Shown: piece after piece, positions 36,952 to 46,714 of the stretch | How positions within the stretch are numbered: position 1 is the stretch's first letter | How the letters are laid out: the number at the start of each line of letters is the position of its first letter | Source: Brevibacterium sp. S22 | GTDB lineage: Bacteria > Actinomycetota > Actinomycetes > Actinomycetales > Brevibacteriaceae | DNA: 64,000 nt | Assembly: GCF_004745485.1 (NCBI RefSeq) | Contig: NZ_RHFG01000002.1 | Coordinates: 248,001-312,000, forward strand | Reading direction: 5' to 3' | Position numbers and translations under genes: made by a program | Notes under the pieces: generated by a model | Database searches by the model: none | What the model was told of the DNA's origin: nothing | The model's input: the letters and a program-made list of their open reading frames with translations, nothing else

Positions 36952-37383
36952 TCAGCTGAGCGAGTCGACGATCTTCTTGATCCGGCGATCACGGGTCTCC
37001 TCGGCCTTCGCCGAAGTCACCTGCCGCACATGCTCCTTGCGCTTCGACGGAGCGAGCGCATCGAAGGCCGCGCGGACACCGGCGGTGTTGAGCGCCTCGG
37101 CGAGGGAATCGGGAACCGGGGTCTCCCGGTTCGAGGTGTCGTGAGTCAGAGTCACCTCGTGGGTCTCCCCTCCGGCGACGCCGATCTTCTCGCGGTGCTC
37201 CTTGGCCAGTGGGAGCAGGTACTTCCCGCCCATCACCGCCGTCGTCGACGGATAGGAATAGCCCTCGATCGTGACGATGACCGGCACCCGCTTGCCCACG
37301 CCGAAGCCGAGCACGATGTCCTCGGGGACCTCGATGCCGACATTGTTGCCCAGGGCGAGAAGTTCAGTGGTGAACGTGACCAT
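36952..37383 (-). CDS. DUF1905 + YdeI/OmpD-associated domain protein
   Basis: A 143-residue soluble protein. The N-terminal half (FTTELLALGNNVGIEVPEDIVLGFGVGKRVPVIVTIEGY...) is a DUF1905 barrel; the C-terminal half (PVPDSLAEALNTAGVRAAFDALAPSKRKEHVRQVTSAKAEETRDRRIKKIV) is the YdeI/bacteriocin-protection helical domain. Function is unknown. ATG at 37383 has GAGGAGG upstream. Confidence 0.85.
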   Translation of the reverse strand: MVTFTTELLALGNNVGIEVPEDIVLGFGVGKRVPVIVTIEGYSYPSTTAVMGGKYLLPLAKEHREKIGVAGGETHEVTLTHDTSNRETPVPDSLAEALNTAGVRAAFDALAPSKRKEHVRQVTSAKAEETRDRRIKKIVDSLS

Positions 37384-37428
37384 GGGGCCTCCTCGATGAG
37401 TGGTCGGTATCGCTTGAGCGTAGGCCGA

Positions 37429-38427
37429 TCACTCCTCGTCGGCAAGGCCTTTCTCGGCAGGAGCATCATCGGCAAGCGCCGACTCGGAGGTCCCGGAGAA
37501 ACTCGGCCACCAGCAGCGCACCCGCTTCGCGTAGTCGCGGTATTCGTCACCGAAGCGCTCGTACAGATCGGTCTCTTCGTGGGGGCGGATGAGCCAATTC
37601 CACAGCAGTGAGCCGATGAGGGCGTAGACCACGACGAGCCAGGAACCGATGAGCAGACCCATCGCCACACCCTGAGCGATGCCGGCGATGGCCATCGGGT
37701 TGCGGACGAAGGCATAGGGTCCGCGGGCGACGAGGTGGTGGGCCATCTGGGACGGCAGCGGGGTGCCCGAGCCGAAGTTCGCGATCGCCCGAGCCGACCA
37801 CACGCCGATGACGCTGGAGAACGCGAGCAGTGCGAAGCCCGCGACAGCCAGCAGGATCGGGAACTTGTAAGCCAGCTCCCAGCGGTCCTCGAAGGCATTG
37901 ATGATGACCGGGATGATGACGAGGAAGACACCCCAGAAGACGACGATCTGGACCGTGGTCCGCACCAGCAGGTGAGACCGGATGCGGTTGTGCGAACTGT
38001 GGAACGCAAATGGTCCGACCAGGAGCTTCTCGGACGGGATCCGGCCGAAGATCATGAGCACACCGGCGAGCAGACTGCCGAGCGCGGCGAGGATCATGAG
38101 TACGGCGCCCAGACCCGCCTCGGTGGTGGCGGTGGCGTAGATGACCATGCCCAGGGCCACGAGCACGGTCCAACCCGTGGCGATCCACACGGCCCAGCGG
38201 AAGTTCAGCGCGGCCAGGGCCGAGCCGATGACGAAGAGCGGGATGTCGACGATCGCGACGAGCAGCGGATCGATTCCGCCGAGCGTCGCGTCCGCCACCT
38301 CGGGAATCGTCGCGGTGCCCAGCCACCACGCCGCTCCGGCAAGCGCCTGGAGGGCGAAGTACATACGGCCGTGGAAGATGCGCAGACGCTTCTTCGGTTT
38401 GTTCGCTTCGGTCAGATGTCGATTCAT
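37429..38427 (-). CDS. Isoprenylcysteine methyltransferase-like membrane protein
   Basis: A 332-residue integral membrane protein with about eight helices. The C-terminal 110 residues carry the ICMT/phospholipid methyltransferase signature: GPYAFVRNPMAIAG and EETDLYERFGDEYRDYAKRV. Such bacterial proteins probably methylate lipids or other hydrophobic acceptors with SAM. The N-terminal four helices are an extra module. Start overlaps the phzF stop as ATGA; a much longer open frame upstream is antisense-type noise within phzF. Confidence 0.8.
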   Translation of the reverse strand: MNRHLTEANKPKKRLRIFHGRMYFALQALAGAAWWLGTATIPEVADATLGGIDPLLVAIVDIPLFVIGSALAALNFRWAVWIATGWTVLVALGMVIYATATTEAGLGAVLMILAALGSLLAGVLMIFGRIPSEKLLVGPFAFHSSHNRIRSHLLVRTTVQIVVFWGVFLVIIPVIINAFEDRWELAYKFPILLAVAGFALLAFSSVIGVWSARAIANFGSGTPLPSQMAHHLVARGPYAFVRNPMAIAGIAQGVAMGLLIGSWLVVVYALIGSLLWNWLIRPHEETDLYERFGDEYRDYAKRVRCWWPSFSGTSESALADDAPAEKGLADEE

Positions 38428-39128
38428 GTGTGCACCGTCCCGCGGATGCAGATGGACGTGGCTCCGCCGACCCAGATCTCGTCGTCCTCGGCCGCGATGG
38501 ACACGATTCCGGAGCGGCCGAGTGCGGTTCCCTGAGTCGCGGTGTAGCTGTTCGGAGCATGGCCCTCGCCGATGAGCCATTGGGCGACGGAGGCGTTGAG
38601 GCTGCCGGTCACCGGATCCTCGGCGACGCCGACTCCGGGCACGAAGGCGCGGATCTCGTATTCGTGGTCCGCGCCCTCGGGGTGGGCGCCGAGGACGCCG
38701 ATCTTCGCATCGGGAATCGCCGAGAAGTCCGGATTCAGTGCGAGCACCTGTTCGGCGCCGGCCAGCCGCACGGCCGCCCATCCCGGACCGTTGTCGGCCC
38801 ACTGATGACCGAGGATATCGTCACGGTCGACGCCGAGGGCGGTCGCGATCTCAGCGACATAGGACTCGTCGAGTGCTCCCGTGCGCAGGCGGTCGGGGGC
38901 GGCGAAGGGCAGCTCCTGGTGCGGGGTGAAGATGCGCAGACGATAGTCGGCGGCGGGATCCTCGGGCGGGAGGACGAAGGTCGTCTCGGACAGGTTCGTC
39001 CAGTTCGCGATGCGAGCCATCTGCGTCTCATCGAGGCCATCGGCATCGAGGATGACGGCGACGGGGTTGCCTCGGAAGGGCACGGCAGAGAAGACGTCGA
39101 CCTGGGCGAATCGGCGGTGTTGTGACAA
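38424..39128 (-). CDS. PhzF-family isomerase with internal deletion
   Basis: PhzF-like fold of 234 residues against about 280 for full members. The N-terminal half is intact (FAQVDVFSAVPFRGNP..., the catalytic Glu in NLSETTFVL, RIFTP), and the C-terminal half continues with AEDPVTGSLNASVAQWL and GTALGRSG. Between them, ELPFA runs directly into APDRLRTGALDE: the GHPTLG motif and about 45 residues are missing in frame. The enzyme may be inactive. GTG at 39134 is too close to the AAGGAG site; TTG at 39128 fits better. Confidence 0.75.
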   Translation of the reverse strand: MSQHRRFAQVDVFSAVPFRGNPVAVILDADGLDETQMARIANWTNLSETTFVLPPEDPAADYRLRIFTPHQELPFAAPDRLRTGALDESYVAEIATALGVDRDDILGHQWADNGPGWAAVRLAGAEQVLALNPDFSAIPDAKIGVLGAHPEGADHEYEIRAFVPGVGVAEDPVTGSLNASVAQWLIGEGHAPNSYTATQGTALGRSGIVSIAAEDDEIWVGGATSICIRGTVHT

Positions 39129-39244
39129 TGACACTCCTTCGCAAGAAACGGCACACGCTGCGAGCGGGGGATTGCGCGGCCGCTTTCAACAGTGTATAGG
39201 CCCAGGCCGGAGCGTTCGCGGATCGCCTCGCACAGGCGTGGGGA

Positions 39245-40432
39245 TCAGCTGCGCAGCGCTGCGGAGATCCGTGAGGGTGACAGTGCCGCATCGATGGCCA
39301 GGTGAGCCGCGCCGAGGATCGCGGCATCTCCGGCTGCACGTGACGGAGCGATCATGAGGTGCTCGGTCGACAAGGGGATCGACCTCGCATACACGACCTC
39401 CCTGACCCCTGCGACCAGATGTTCTGCGGCCTGTGCCATGGTCCCGCCGATGAGGATGAGCGCCGGATTCATCAGACTCACGCAGGTGGTGAGCACCTCG
39501 CCGAGGTCGCGCCCGGCTTGGCGGACGGCCTGAATGGCCTGGAGGTCTCCGTCTTTGGCGAGACGGACGACATCGCCGGGCGTGGCGGCCGGTATCCCGG
39601 CATTCGTGAGGCCCTTGGCGATCGCTCGTCCGGAGGCGACCGCTTCCAGGCATCCGCGATTGCCGCACGCACAGGGGATATCCGCAGCACGCGAGAGCGC
39701 CACATGGCCGATATCGCCTGCGGCCCCGTGTGAACCTCGGCGCAGGGAGCCGCCGGAGATGATTCCCGCCCCGATGCCCGTAGCGACCTTGACGAAGATC
39801 AGGTCGGAAGCGTCGGGCCAGGCTGCAGTCTGTTCGCCCAATGCCATGATGTTGACATCATTGTCGACGAGAACCGGAGCCGAGAAGGTCTTCTTCAATG
39901 CCCCGGGCAGGTCGAAACGGTCCCAGCCGGGCATGATCGGGGGGTTGATCGGTCGACCCGTGGAGAATTCGACCGGGCCGGGCAGTCCGATTCCGATGCC
40001 GACGACCTCGTCGACGCTGCGTCCTGTCTCGTCGAGCAATTGGAGGGCCGTTGCGGTCATCCATTCGACAGCATCATCGGGACCTTCGGAGATCGCGCGC
40101 TTCGCACGCTGATCGGCGAGCAGCTCGCCGGCCAGGTTCGTGACCGCGATCCGTGCATGTGAGGCCCCGAAATCAGCGGCGATGACCACCCGCGCCCGCG
40201 GGTTGAAAGCGAACTGCGAGCTCGGCCGACCGCCGGTGGAGACCGCATCGTCGACGGGAGCGATGAGCCCCAGTCCCAGCAGCTGTTCGATCCGGTGCGC
40301 CACGGTCGGGCGGGACAAACCCGTCGAGCGAACCAGTTCCGCGCGAGTTCGCGGTCGGCTGTCGCGCAGCAGCTGAAACAGCCCGCCGGCATGGGACAGG
40401 TCGAAAGTGTGCGGGTCGGTCGACGATGTCAT
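39245..40432 (-). CDS. ROK-family transcriptional repressor
   Basis: A 395-residue ROK protein. A winged helix (about 18-70: [20 protein letters not shown]) precedes the sugar-kinase-like domain with [18 protein letters not shown] and the zinc-binding [22 protein letters not shown] (His plus three Cys). The family includes XylR and NagC. It diverges from the sugar operon and likely represses it until its sugar ligand binds. ATG 40432 is used; the neighbouring in-frame ATG could not be excluded. Confidence 0.88.
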   Translation of the reverse strand: MTSSTDPHTFDLSHAGGLFQLLRDSRPRTRAELVRSTGLSRPTVAHRIEQLLGLGLIAPVDDAVSTGGRPSSQFAFNPRARVVIAADFGASHARIAVTNLAGELLADQRAKRAISEGPDDAVEWMTATALQLLDETGRSVDEVVGIGIGLPGPVEFSTGRPINPPIMPGWDRFDLPGALKKTFSAPVLVDNDVNIMALGEQTAAWPDASDLIFVKVATGIGAGIISGGSLRRGSHGAAGDIGHVALSRAADIPCACGNRGCLEAVASGRAIAKGLTNAGIPAATPGDVVRLAKDGDLQAIQAVRQAGRDLGEVLTTCVSLMNPALILIGGTMAQAAEHLVAGVREVVYARSIPLSTEHLMIAPSRAAGDAAILGAAHLAIDAALSPSRISAALRS

Positions 40433-40491
40433 TCATTCAGTAAACCACATTGCAACTTAGAGACGATCCGATAAATACTTTTGAAAAGCCA

Positions 40492-40522
40492 TTGACAAAA
40501 GCAGTGACTCGGACAGCATAAT
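40492..40522 (+). promoter_or_regulatory. Candidate promoter of the sugar operon, leaderless
   Basis: TTGACA (40492-40497) and CATAAT (40517-40522) are separated by 19 nt. The -10 ends 5 nt before the ATG at 40528, so the transcript probably begins at the start codon. A small palindrome CTTTTGAAAAG (40478-40488) just upstream may be the ROK operator. Confidence 0.55.
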
Positions 40523-40527
40523 GATGC

Positions 40528-41628
40528 ATGGTCAATGTTGCTCATGCGGCCCCGCAGCCGCCTCGTATCGGCATCCTCGGCGGCGGTTTTATGGCCCGTG
40601 TCCACAGCCGAGCCGCACGTTCGGCCAGCGCGGCGCTCGACAGCGTTGCCGCTTCCAACCCCTCGAGAAGTGCCGAAGTCGCCGCCGAACTGGGTTTCGC
40701 CCAGCCGGCGGCCGGCGCTGAGCTCTTCGCCCGGTCGCTCGACGTCATCCACATCTGCACCCCCAATGACGTCCACGCGGCGCAGTCCCTGCAGGCCCTG
40801 GACACCGGGTCGAACATCATCTGCGAGAAGCCGTTGGCCACGAACTCGGTCGAGGCGCGTGCCGTGCTCGCCCGCGCCGAAGCGGCAGGGCTGCGGGGAA
40901 CGGTGCCCTTCGTCTACCGTTACCACCCGATGGTGCGCGAGGCCCGCGCTCGGTTCCGCGAGGGGCAGGCCGGGACGCTGCTGACCGTCGACGCAGGCTA
41001 TCTGCAGGACTGGCTGCTCGGCTCCGGCGATGAGAACTGGCGTGTCGAATCCGAACGCGGCGGACCCTCGCGGGCATTCGCCGATATCGGCTCCCACCTC
41101 GTCGACCTCATCGAATTCATCGTCGGCGACCGGATATCGTCTCTGGTGGCGACGACGAGAACCGTCCACCCTCGCCGAGGCGGGGCCCCCGTGACGACGG
41201 AGGACACCGTGGCCGTGACCGTCGAGTTCGCCGGTGGTGCCATCGGCTCGCTGTTGGTGTCCCAACTGGCTCCTGGACGGAAGAACGGACTGACCGTGGA
41301 GATCGCCGGCACCGAGGCGAGCATGCGCTTCGAGCAGGAACAGCCGGAGAACCTGTGGTTCGGCAGACGCGCCGACAGCCGCCTCCTCGTGCGTGATCCC
41401 GACACGCTCTCCGCCGATGCCGCGCGCCTGTGCGAGGTTCCGGCCGGTCACCCGCAGGGATACCAAGACGCGTTCAATGCTTTCGTCGCCGACTCCTATG
41501 CGCTCTTTGCCGGAGAACCTCGCGACGGTGTTCCGCTGCTGGCCGACGGCCTGCGAGCCGTTCTCATCACCGAAGCCGTGTTGAAGTCAGTCGAACAGCG
41601 CTCGTGGGTCGAGGTCGAATCGCTGTGA
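40528..41628 (+). CDS. Gfo/Idh/MocA-family NAD(P)-dependent sugar oxidoreductase
   Basis: A 366-residue dehydrogenase. Rossmann nucleotide loop GILGGGFMARVH is at about 10-21; EKPLATN and the later active-site segment DIGSHLVDLIEFIVGD mark the family. It oxidises a sugar, sugar acid or polyol hydroxyl, or reduces a keto sugar. It is first in an operon with ABC import genes and two epimerases. Substrate cannot be assigned. No ribosome site; see the promoter entry. Confidence 0.88.
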   Translation: MVNVAHAAPQPPRIGILGGGFMARVHSRAARSASAALDSVAASNPSRSAEVAAELGFAQPAAGAELFARSLDVIHICTPNDVHAAQSLQALDTGSNIICEKPLATNSVEARAVLARAEAAGLRGTVPFVYRYHPMVREARARFREGQAGTLLTVDAGYLQDWLLGSGDENWRVESERGGPSRAFADIGSHLVDLIEFIVGDRISSLVATTRTVHPRRGGAPVTTEDTVAVTVEFAGGAIGSLLVSQLAPGRKNGLTVEIAGTEASMRFEQEQPENLWFGRRADSRLLVRDPDTLSADAARLCEVPAGHPQGYQDAFNAFVADSYALFAGEPRDGVPLLADGLRAVLITEAVLKSVEQRSWVEVESL

Positions 41629-41647
41629 ACACCGCAGGAGTGAAGAC

Positions 41648-43162
41648 ATGAGCGCAACAGGGTCGGTCCAGCCGGTGCTCTCAGCGGCTGGGATCACGAA
41701 GGGCTTCTTCGGAGTCGAAGTGCTCCATGGGGTTTCGATCGACGTCCATGCCGGGACCGTACACGGATTCGTCGGCGAGAACGGGGCAGGGAAGTCCACG
41801 CTGATGAAGATCATCGCCGGGGTCCATCAGCGGGACTCCGGAGATCTGCGCATCAACGGAGAACAGGTCGACTTCAACCATCCGGTCGAGGCCGAACGTG
41901 CTGGCGTCGCCACTGTCTTCCAGGAGTTCAATCTGCTGCCGGAGCGCACGGTCGCCCAGAACGTCTTCCTCGGACGCGAACCGCATCGGTGGGGAATCGT
42001 CGACGTCGCCGCCATGAAGCGGCGGACCCAGAAGCTCCTCGACGAGCTCGACGTCACCGGAATCACTCCTGAGGCGAAGGTCGGCTGGCTGACGGTGGCA
42101 GAGCAGCAGATCGTCGAGATCATCAAAGCACTCTCCGTCGATGCCAAGGTCATCTCGATGGACGAACCCACAGCCGCGCTGTCGGACAACGAAGTGGCCG
42201 TCCTCTACCGAGTCATCGGCACGCTCAAGGCCAAGGGCGTAGCAATCATCTACGTGTCACACCGACTGCAGGAGATCTTCGACCTCTGCGACGAGATCAC
42301 CGTGATGAAGGACGGTTCACTCGTGGCCAGCAGGCCGAGCGGCGAATTCGATCACGCCGGCCTCGTGCGGGCCATGGTCGGCCGACCCATCAGCGCCTTC
42401 TTCCCGGAAGCCGAGCCCGGGACGGCGATCGGAGAACCGCTGCTGGAGGTCAGCAGCGGAGGAAACGAGCAGCTCGACAGCATCGAGCTCGAACTCCGGG
42501 CCGGGGAGATCCTCGGCGTCTCCGGACTCCAAGGCTCGGGGCGGACCGAGCTGCTCGAAGCTGTGTTCGGAACACAGCCCTTCACACGGGGCACGGTGTA
42601 CCTGTCGGGACAGACGGTGAGCATCGGCTCTGCTCGACAGGGTGTGCAGCACGGACTGGCCCTGGTGACCGAAGATCGCAAGGGCACAGGTCTGGCCCTG
42701 TCCCAATCGATCGTGGACAATGCGCTGCTGGCCATCCGGGCGGTCTTTCCTGCCAGAACTGCCCGAGTCCGGACAGAAGTTCCCGCGATCCTCGAGTCTC
42801 TCGAAGTCATCAGCCGCGGTCTCGATCAGGAAGTGCGGGCACTGTCCGGAGGGAACCAGCAGAAGGTCGTTCTCGCGAAATGGCTGGCGACCTCTCCCCG
42901 GATCGTGCTGCTCGACGAACCGACTCGGGGGATCGATGTCGGGGCCAAGGTCGCCGTCTATCGGCTGATCCGAAGCCTTGCTCGCCGAGGCGTCGGCATC
43001 ATCTTCGTCTCGAGCGAACTGCCCGAGGTGCTGGGCATGGCCGACAGAATACTTGTCATGGCCGATGGTCGGATCGCTGGAGAGCTGCCGCCCGGTTCCA
43101 GCGAAGAGGAGGTTCTGTCGATGGCGACGGGAACCGAAGCTCAGGTGGTGACCGAGCAGTGA
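41648..43162 (+). CDS. Sugar ABC transporter ATPase (RbsA/XylG type)
   Basis: A 504-residue tandem ATPase. The first domain has Walker A GENGAGKST (about 43-51) and Walker B VISMDEPTAALS; the second has a degenerate Walker A (VSGLQGSGRTELL), the signature LSGGNQQKVVLAKWL and IVLLDEPTRGIDVG. This pattern is typical of the CUT2 class for monosaccharides. Start 20 nt after the dehydrogenase gene; ends overlapping the permease. Confidence 0.92.
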   Translation: MSATGSVQPVLSAAGITKGFFGVEVLHGVSIDVHAGTVHGFVGENGAGKSTLMKIIAGVHQRDSGDLRINGEQVDFNHPVEAERAGVATVFQEFNLLPERTVAQNVFLGREPHRWGIVDVAAMKRRTQKLLDELDVTGITPEAKVGWLTVAEQQIVEIIKALSVDAKVISMDEPTAALSDNEVAVLYRVIGTLKAKGVAIIYVSHRLQEIFDLCDEITVMKDGSLVASRPSGEFDHAGLVRAMVGRPISAFFPEAEPGTAIGEPLLEVSSGGNEQLDSIELELRAGEILGVSGLQGSGRTELLEAVFGTQPFTRGTVYLSGQTVSIGSARQGVQHGLALVTEDRKGTGLALSQSIVDNALLAIRAVFPARTARVRTEVPAILESLEVISRGLDQEVRALSGGNQQKVVLAKWLATSPRIVLLDEPTRGIDVGAKVAVYRLIRSLARRGVGIIFVSSELPEVLGMADRILVMADGRIAGELPPGSSEEEVLSMATGTEAQVVTEQ

Positions 43163-44232
43163 GAACGATGTTGCGCAGACTCGACACCACAGCGCTCGTC
43201 TACATCGCCCTGATCATCGTGCTCATCATCGGCGCGATCCTCGTCTCCACGACCGGTCGAAATCTCTTCAGCCCGGGAAACATCCGCGACATTCTCACGG
43301 GAATGAGTGTGCTCGGCTTCGTCGCCATCGGGCAGACACTCGTCATCCTCGGGGCCTCCCTCGATCTGTCGGTGCCCTACGTCATGAGCCTGGCCAGCCT
43401 CACCGCGGCACAGACCATGGACGGAAGAGACGGGATGGTGATCCCCGCAGTCCTGCTCACGGTGGCGATCACTGCGCTCATCGGCCTGGCCAACGGACTG
43501 TTCGTCACGGTGCTGGGGGTGCATGGCTTCGTCGCCACCCTCGGCGTAGGTCTGATGCTCAAGGGATACCTGGATACGAACTATCAGGGCACCGAAGGCG
43601 AAGTGCCCTGGTCATTCCAACTCTTCGGGGCCTCCGGCATCGGTCCGATCCCGATCTCGACGATCGTCATGCTGGGACTGGCCGCCGTTGTCGCTTTCAT
43701 CCTCGTCCGCACCACTTTCGGGCACCACCTGTTCGCCGCTGGAGGCAATGCAGAGGTCGCTCGGCTGTCGGGAGTCCGCGAACGGCTGCCGATCATCGGA
43801 GCCCATATCGGCAGTTCGGTCTGTGCCGGCTTCGCGGGGCTGCTGTTGGCCAGTCGGCTGGGTGTGGGCAGTCCGACTGTGGGCTCGCAGGGCACCTATG
43901 ATCTGCTGTCCATCGCTGCCGTCGTCCTCGGAGGCACTGTCCTCATGGGAGGGCGAGGCTCGATCTGGGGAACCATCGGCGGCGTTGCGATCTTCGCGGT
44001 CCTCGACAACCTCATGAGCGTCATGCAGTTCAATCCGTTCCTCAAAGACGTCGTCCGCGGACTCGTGATCATCGTCGCCGTCGCCCTCTACGCGCGACGC
44101 AGGATCATCGCACGCCGAATCAGGTTCGCCCAGGCACCGCAGGGGCCGAACATCGTGGCCGTGGCCAGGCCCGATGCTGACGGGAAGCCCGGCCAGGACT
44201 CGACCGTCACAGAGGAAGGCAGCCGCGCATGA
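43159..44232 (+). CDS. Sugar ABC transporter permease 1 (RbsC type)
   Basis: A 357-residue CUT2 permease with about ten helices. Conserved FVAIGQTLVILGASLDLSV and the C-terminal VLGGTVLMGGRGSIWGT loop mark the RbsC family. GTG at 43159, overlapping the ATPase stop by 4 nt and preceded by AGGTGG, is preferred over ATG at 43168. A polar tail ends the protein. It probably pairs with the next permease rather than with itself. Confidence 0.9.
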   Translation: MRTMLRRLDTTALVYIALIIVLIIGAILVSTTGRNLFSPGNIRDILTGMSVLGFVAIGQTLVILGASLDLSVPYVMSLASLTAAQTMDGRDGMVIPAVLLTVAITALIGLANGLFVTVLGVHGFVATLGVGLMLKGYLDTNYQGTEGEVPWSFQLFGASGIGPIPISTIVMLGLAAVVAFILVRTTFGHHLFAAGGNAEVARLSGVRERLPIIGAHIGSSVCAGFAGLLLASRLGVGSPTVGSQGTYDLLSIAAVVLGGTVLMGGRGSIWGTIGGVAIFAVLDNLMSVMQFNPFLKDVVRGLVIIVAVALYARRRIIARRIRFAQAPQGPNIVAVARPDADGKPGQDSTVTEEGSRA

Positions 44233-45398
44233 CCTCCGCAACCGGGCACCCACAGTCTGTGCGGGCGCAGTCCGCGCCTTCACGGTCAGGACAGAGCCGC
44301 CTCGGCGTCGGGGATCGGATGACGGAGTGGGGGAGGCGGGCACTCGACCCGAAGGGGATCGTCGTGGTCCTCCTCATCGTCATCCTCCTGGCGATCATCG
44401 TGCTCAATCCGAGTTTCGCTGAACCCGGTTCGCTCATGCGGTTCATCCAACGGGTCGCGCCCATCGCCATAGTGGCGATCGGTCAGTATTTCGTCATCGT
44501 CAGCGGTGAGTTCGACCTGTCGATGGGGGCCGTCGTCACTGCTCAGGTGATGACCGTCGGCCATCTTGTCGGCGTCGACGAGTCGAAGACCGTTCCGGTC
44601 CTCTTCGTCCTCGTCGGGATCGGCATCCTCGTCGGTCTGATCAACGGATTGGCCACGACTCTGCTGCGCGTGCCCTCTTTCATCGTCACCCTGGGCACTA
44701 TGCTCGTCATCCACGGTGCCATCATGTGGTGGACCGGAGGAGTCGCGACGAGCAACCCCGCTGAGAACTTCCGACAGATCGGACGCGGCGGGTTCGAGAA
44801 CATACCGCTCATCGATTCCATTCCATACGCTGTGCTCGTTCTGGCGGCGGTCATCCTCCTGGCCGTGTGGCTCTCGAGGCGGCCGTTCGGCCGCACGCTG
44901 ACGGCGATCGGCGACAATTCCGCGGCAGCGACATTCGCGGGCTCCCGGGTGTGGTGGACGAAGACCTCGGCTTTCGTACTCTCGTCGCTGTCGGCCACCG
45001 TGGCCGGCGTGCTGCTCGTCGGTTTCGCCGGGGTGCATCCCTCGGTGGGGCAGGGCTACGAGTTCACGGCCATCACCGCCGTCGTTCTGGGCGGAGTGGT
45101 GCTCGGCGGAGGTCGAGGCACTGTCCTCGGTGCTCTCACCGGTGCATTCACTCTTGAGGCGCTCTTCACTCTGCTGAACTTCACCGCTGTTCCGGCAACG
45201 ATGCGTGATGCGATCCAAGGAGCGATCATCATCGCCGCTGTCGCCTATTCGGGAGTGGTCTTCGCTCGACGGCGGAAACGGAGCCGGACTTCGACCTCGA
45301 CGAATTCAGCGACCACCTCGGCGGATCCGACGACCACCTCGGCGGAGAGCGCTCCGTCGACCCCATCGACCGGCGGCGATGGAGCCGTACGGCAATGA
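44229..45398 (+). CDS. Sugar ABC transporter permease 2 (RbsC type)
   Basis: A 389-residue permease with the family segments APIAIVAIGQYFVIVSGEFDLSMG and AVVLGGVVLGGGRGTVLGAL. A Ser/Arg-rich cytoplasmic start and a Thr/Ser-rich tail (TSTSTNSATTSADPTTTS) flank about ten helices. It overlaps permease 1 by 4 nt. Two distinct CUT2 permeases indicate a heterodimeric channel, unlike the RbsC homodimer. Confidence 0.9.
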   Translation: MTSATGHPQSVRAQSAPSRSGQSRLGVGDRMTEWGRRALDPKGIVVVLLIVILLAIIVLNPSFAEPGSLMRFIQRVAPIAIVAIGQYFVIVSGEFDLSMGAVVTAQVMTVGHLVGVDESKTVPVLFVLVGIGILVGLINGLATTLLRVPSFIVTLGTMLVIHGAIMWWTGGVATSNPAENFRQIGRGGFENIPLIDSIPYAVLVLAAVILLAVWLSRRPFGRTLTAIGDNSAAATFAGSRVWWTKTSAFVLSSLSATVAGVLLVGFAGVHPSVGQGYEFTAITAVVLGGVVLGGGRGTVLGALTGAFTLEALFTLLNFTAVPATMRDAIQGAIIIAAVAYSGVVFARRRKRSRTSTSTNSATTSADPTTTSAESAPSTPSTGGDGAVRQ

Positions 45399-45414
45399 CA
45401 GAGGAGAAACCATC

Positions 45415-46632
45415 ATGAGAACAGGACTGAAACCAGTGCTGAGGACAGCGGTCGCGGTGGTCGGTGCTTCCGCACTCATCGCTTTGGCCGGATGTACGAC
45501 CGACCCTACGGTGGAACCCGGCGGAGGTGAGGGCGGCGGCGAAGACTCCTCCGAGGAGTGGTTCGACCAGGAGCTCTATGATCGCCAGTTCGAAGAGCGT
45601 GACGTCGTCCCCGACGGGCCCGAGGACAAGCCGTACCTGCAGATGATCAGCCCAGAGATGGGCGACACCTCGGAGTTCGAGTCCGACGGCGGGAAGAAGA
45701 TGTGCTTCGCCAATGCCTCGATCTCGAACCCCTGGCGGCAGACCGGCTGGATCACCATGAACGAACAGCTGAAGGATCTCAAGAAGAACGGCGTCATCAC
45801 CGAGATGGAGACCCGCGACGCACAGGACAACGACGACACTCAGATCGCGGACATCGACTACTTCATCTCGGAAGGCGACTGCGACGGATTCATCATCTCG
45901 CCGAACTCGACCTCGGCGATCACTCCGGCCGTTGAGCGTGCCTGCAAGACCGACAAACCCGTCATCGTCTTCGACAGGGGTGTGGAGACCGACTGCGCTG
46001 TGACCTTCATCCATCCGATCGGCGGCTTCGCGTGGGGCATCGACACCTCACAGTTCCTCATCGACAATCTGGACGCGGGAGACAAGGTCGTTGCGCTGCG
46101 GATTCTGCCCGGCGTCGATGTGCTCGAACAGCGCTGGGCCGCCGCTGACAAGCTCTTCGGCGAGGCCGATATCGACGTCGTCGACTACTTCACCGAGGGC
46201 GACCCGGCCGAGATCAAGAAGGTTGTCTCCGATGAACTCGCCAAGGGCGATGTGCAGGGTGTGTGGATGGACGCCGGCGACGGAGCCGTGTCTGCAGTCG
46301 AAGCGTTCGAAGATGCCGGAAAGGACTATCCGGTGATGACCGGAGAGGACGAGCTCAGCTTCCTGCGCAAGTGGAAGGAGACGGAGATGACGGCGCTGGC
46401 CCCGGTGTATACGAACTTCCAGTGGCGGACTCCTCTGCTGGCTGCCGAGATGATCTTCAATGGCGAAGAGGTGCCGACCGAATGGGTGCTGCCGCAGAGC
46501 CCGATCACTGCCGAGGACCTCGATGAGTACCTCGACCGGAACGAGGGAATGCCTGATGGGCACTATGCGAAGTTCGGCGGAGAGGATCTGTCCGGGTTCC
46601 CCGAGGTCTGGCAGGACAGAGTCATTCCCTGA
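45415..46632 (+). CDS. Sugar ABC transporter substrate-binding lipoprotein
   Basis: A 405-residue periplasmic-binding-type protein. Signal peptide with lipobox LALAGC-like LIALAGC (Cys at about residue 28) is followed by an acidic Gly/Glu linker of about 55 residues, then a RbsB-fold domain (KKMCFANASISNPWRQTGW..., GFIISPNSTSAITPAV, VIVFDRG). ATG at 45415 has GAGGAG upstream. The long acidic linker is unusual. It delivers the substrate to the two permeases. Confidence 0.88.
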   Translation: MRTGLKPVLRTAVAVVGASALIALAGCTTDPTVEPGGGEGGGEDSSEEWFDQELYDRQFEERDVVPDGPEDKPYLQMISPEMGDTSEFESDGGKKMCFANASISNPWRQTGWITMNEQLKDLKKNGVITEMETRDAQDNDDTQIADIDYFISEGDCDGFIISPNSTSAITPAVERACKTDKPVIVFDRGVETDCAVTFIHPIGGFAWGIDTSQFLIDNLDAGDKVVALRILPGVDVLEQRWAAADKLFGEADIDVVDYFTEGDPAEIKKVVSDELAKGDVQGVWMDAGDGAVSAVEAFEDAGKDYPVMTGEDELSFLRKWKETEMTALAPVYTNFQWRTPLLAAEMIFNGEEVPTEWVLPQSPITAEDLDEYLDRNEGMPDGHYAKFGGEDLSGFPEVWQDRVIP

Positions 46633-46714
46633 TGCGTTCATTCCTTGAAGGGGTGGGAGTCGAGCAGGGGCAGTTCGGGTTCGAAGTGATCAGGCGTGGG
46701 TACAGGAGGCGAGG

